Part shown: positions 62,581 through 64,000 of the stretch, piece by piece | Layout: each line of letters starts with the position of its first letter | Numbering within the stretch: the first letter of the stretch is position 1 | Assembly (NCBI GenBank): GCA_937934645.1 | Contig: CALGYZ010000023.1 | Location: forward strand, 29,042 to 93,041 | DNA from: an uncultured Bacillaceae bacterium | Lineage (GTDB): Bacteria; Bacillota; Bacilli; Bacillales; Caldibacillaceae | Length of the DNA: 64,000 bases | Direction: 5' to 3' | Program-made: the position numbers and the translations under genes | Notes under the pieces: model-generated | Seen by the model: only the letters and a program-made list of their open reading frames with translations | Databases searched by the model: none | What the model was told of the DNA's origin: nothing

Positions 62581-63810
62581 CTATTTTATCGTTGCAAGCT
62601 GTTTTGTTTGTTCATAGACTTGTACCGGGTCTGTATGAATCCGCGCAACGCCGGATTTCATCGCAGCCTTTGCCACGGCTTCCGCCACTCTCGGAGCCAC
62701 TTCCGGGTTCAAAGGCTTCGGTATGATATAATCCGGTGCCAATTCATCATCACTGATGATATTGGCAATGGCTTCCACAGCAGCATGTTTCATTTGATCG
62801 TTGATTTCTGTTGCCCTTACTGCCAAAGCTCCCCGGAAAATACCCGGAAAGGCAAGCACGTTGTTCACCTGGTTAGGATAATCGGAACGGCCGGTACCAA
62901 CAACACGGGACCCGGCATCCAGGGCAGTCTCCGGCATAATTTCCGGAACGGGATTTGCCATGGCAAAAATAACCGGATCTTCCGCCATCCGGACAACCAT
63001 TTCCTTCGTTAAAACCCCACCCTTGGACACACCGATAAATACATCGGCTCCTTCGATGATATCTTGTAAAGTTCCGGATTTTAATTCCCGGTTCGAGAGC
63101 CTGGCAACTTCATTTTTCACGGGATTCATCCCGTACGGACGGCCTTCGTATATTGCGCCTTTTGAATCACAAACAATGATCTTCCGGAAACCGTATGAAT
63201 GGAGTAATTTAAAAATTGCAATTCCGGCAGCACCGGCACCATTAATGACAATTTTCGTTCCGGAAATTGTCCGGTTCGTCAGCCGCAAAGCATTCAATAA
63301 TCCCGCCAATGTTACAACGGCGGTTCCATGCTGGTCATCGTGAAACACCGGAATATCCATTTCATTCTTTAAACGTTCTTCAATTTGAAAACACCGGGGT
63401 GCCGATATATCTTCCAAGTTGATTCCGCCAAAAGATGGTGTCAGCAACTTAATTGTTTCCACAATTTTATCCACATCCGAAGTATCCAAACAAATCGGAA
63501 AGGCATCAATACCGGCAAAGCTTTTAAACAGCACGGCTTTCCCTTCCATCACGGGAATCGCTGCTTCAGGGCCGATATTTCCCAGCCCTAAAACAGCCGT
63601 TCCATCGGACACTATTGCTACAGTATTGCCTTTCATCGTATATTCATATACATTTTCGGAACGGCTGTAAATTTCCTTACACGGTTCCGCTACCCCCGGA
63701 GAGTATGCTAAACTTAAATCTTTCTCTGAATGGATTTTTACTTTCGGAACCGTCTCCAGCTTCCCCTTGTTTGACCGGTGCAAAGCCAGTGCTTCTTTTT
63801 GCAAATTCAA
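62581..63810 (-). CDS. ytsJ: Malic enzyme (NAD(P)-dependent), YtsJ type
   Basis: A 409-residue short malic enzyme decarboxylating malate to pyruvate; B. subtilis YtsJ is NADP-preferring. Substrate/metal region LAYSPGVAEPCKEI, DDQHGTA, the dinucleotide motif INGAGAAGIAIFKLL, MANPVPEIMPE and the conserved GTGRSDYPNQVNN. I start at TTG 63810, eight bases after GAGGGG, aligning with B. subtilis. First gene of the ytsJ-gntR-accD-accA run. Confidence 0.94.
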   Translation of the reverse strand: MNLQKEALALHRSNKGKLETVPKVKIHSEKDLSLAYSPGVAEPCKEIYSRSENVYEYTMKGNTVAIVSDGTAVLGLGNIGPEAAIPVMEGKAVLFKSFAGIDAFPICLDTSDVDKIVETIKLLTPSFGGINLEDISAPRCFQIEERLKNEMDIPVFHDDQHGTAVVTLAGLLNALRLTNRTISGTKIVINGAGAAGIAIFKLLHSYGFRKIIVCDSKGAIYEGRPYGMNPVKNEVARLSNRELKSGTLQDIIEGADVFIGVSKGGVLTKEMVVRMAEDPVIFAMANPVPEIMPETALDAGSRVVGTGRSDYPNQVNNVLAFPGIFRGALAVRATEINDQMKHAAVEAIANIISDDELAPDYIIPKPLNPEVAPRVAEAVAKAAMKSGVARIHTDPVQVYEQTKQLATIK

Positions 63811-63846
63811 ACACTCCACCCCTCAATCATAACAAAGTAAAAACAA

Positions 63847-63859
63847 GTGGTCTGACCAC
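63847..63859. promoter_or_regulatory. GntR/FadR-type operator upstream of ytsJ
   Basis: GTGGTC-T-GACCAC is a perfect palindrome matching the TnGTnnnACnA core typical of FadR-subfamily GntR proteins. It lies between the ytsJ promoter and the start codon, a few bases inside the transcript, where binding would block transcription. Confidence 0.7.
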
Positions 63860-63870
63860 ATATAGTAAAT

Positions 63871-63899
63871 AATATAAACATAATTTGCCGCATTGTAAA
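63871..63899 (-). promoter_or_regulatory. Sigma-A promoter of ytsJ
   Basis: TTTACA (63894-63899) and TATATT (63871-63876) with a 17-bp spacer on the minus strand. The start point near 63864 lies next to the palindrome. The remaining 63900-64000 holds no supported gene. Confidence 0.65.
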
Positions 63900-64000
63900 G
63901 AAAAAAATTAAAATTCTTGTCCTTAAAGCGGTTTTTTTCTATGTTATGTCAGTAGCATTGCATTAAATTAATTTTTAAAAGTCAAGCCTTTTTATAAAAA

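Overview
The window is a chromosomal block from a spore-forming member of the Bacillaceae (Firmicutes). The evidence is gene content and order. gerE, gerM, sspI and ytxC are sporulation genes. sdhCAB, etfAB-fadB-fadR-lcfA, mutS2-polX-zapA, pheST, infC-rpmI-rplT, thrS, dnaB-dnaI, gapB, polA, phoPR, citZ-icd, pyk-pfkA and accDA-ytsJ stand in the relative order known from Bacillus subtilis. T-box leaders, strong AGGAGG ribosome-binding sites, frequent TTG/GTG starts and sigma-A promoters fit the same group. Species cannot be fixed from the sequence. An hflK-hflC pair between phoR and polA is unlike B. subtilis. Most genes lie on the minus strand.

Layout. 1-1300: a 6-phospho-beta-glucosidase start (cut by the window edge) diverging from an RpiR/SIS regulator. 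1300-2150: a decayed secreted-protein stub and two separately transcribed tRNA-Arg genes. 2207-6600: ysnB, rdgB, gerM, racE, gerE, ysmA. 6678-9944: succinate dehydrogenase. 10240-13000: yslB, uvrC, trxA. 13265-18425: fatty-acid degradation operon with a FadR box. 18560-23855: a possible 25-codon membrane peptide, mutS2, polX, cvpA, zapA. 24049-27960: pheST behind a Phe T-box. 27994-33500: rRNA methyltransferase-like gene, sspI, MBL hydrolase, M42 peptidase, an ABC-transporter relic next to an unrecognised small membrane ORF without a normal start codon, dut, ysdB, a TVP38-family protein. 33628-35025: rplT-rpmI-infC with an attenuator leader and an AUC start. 35256-41431: thrS (Thr T-box), ytxC, dnaI, dnaB, nrdR. 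41676-52720: gapB, then coaE-ytaF-mutM-polA-hflCK-phoRP. 52762-55255: icd and citZ. 55885-57000: ytvI. 57121-63810: pyk, pfkA, accA, accD, a GntR regulator and malic enzyme ytsJ, with a GntR-type palindrome just inside the ytsJ transcript.

Together the genes cover central carbon flow (malic enzyme, pyruvate kinase, phosphofructokinase, citrate synthase, isocitrate dehydrogenase, SDH, gluconeogenic GAPDH), fatty acid synthesis and breakdown, DNA replication and repair, translation and sporulation. No complete new system is visible. The points most worth attention are several single-gene absences from an otherwise conserved order (rph, rnhC, speD, mdh), the GntR operator at ytsJ, the small ORF at 31656-31847, the AUC start of infC, and an RNA hairpin that hides the ytaF ribosome-binding site.
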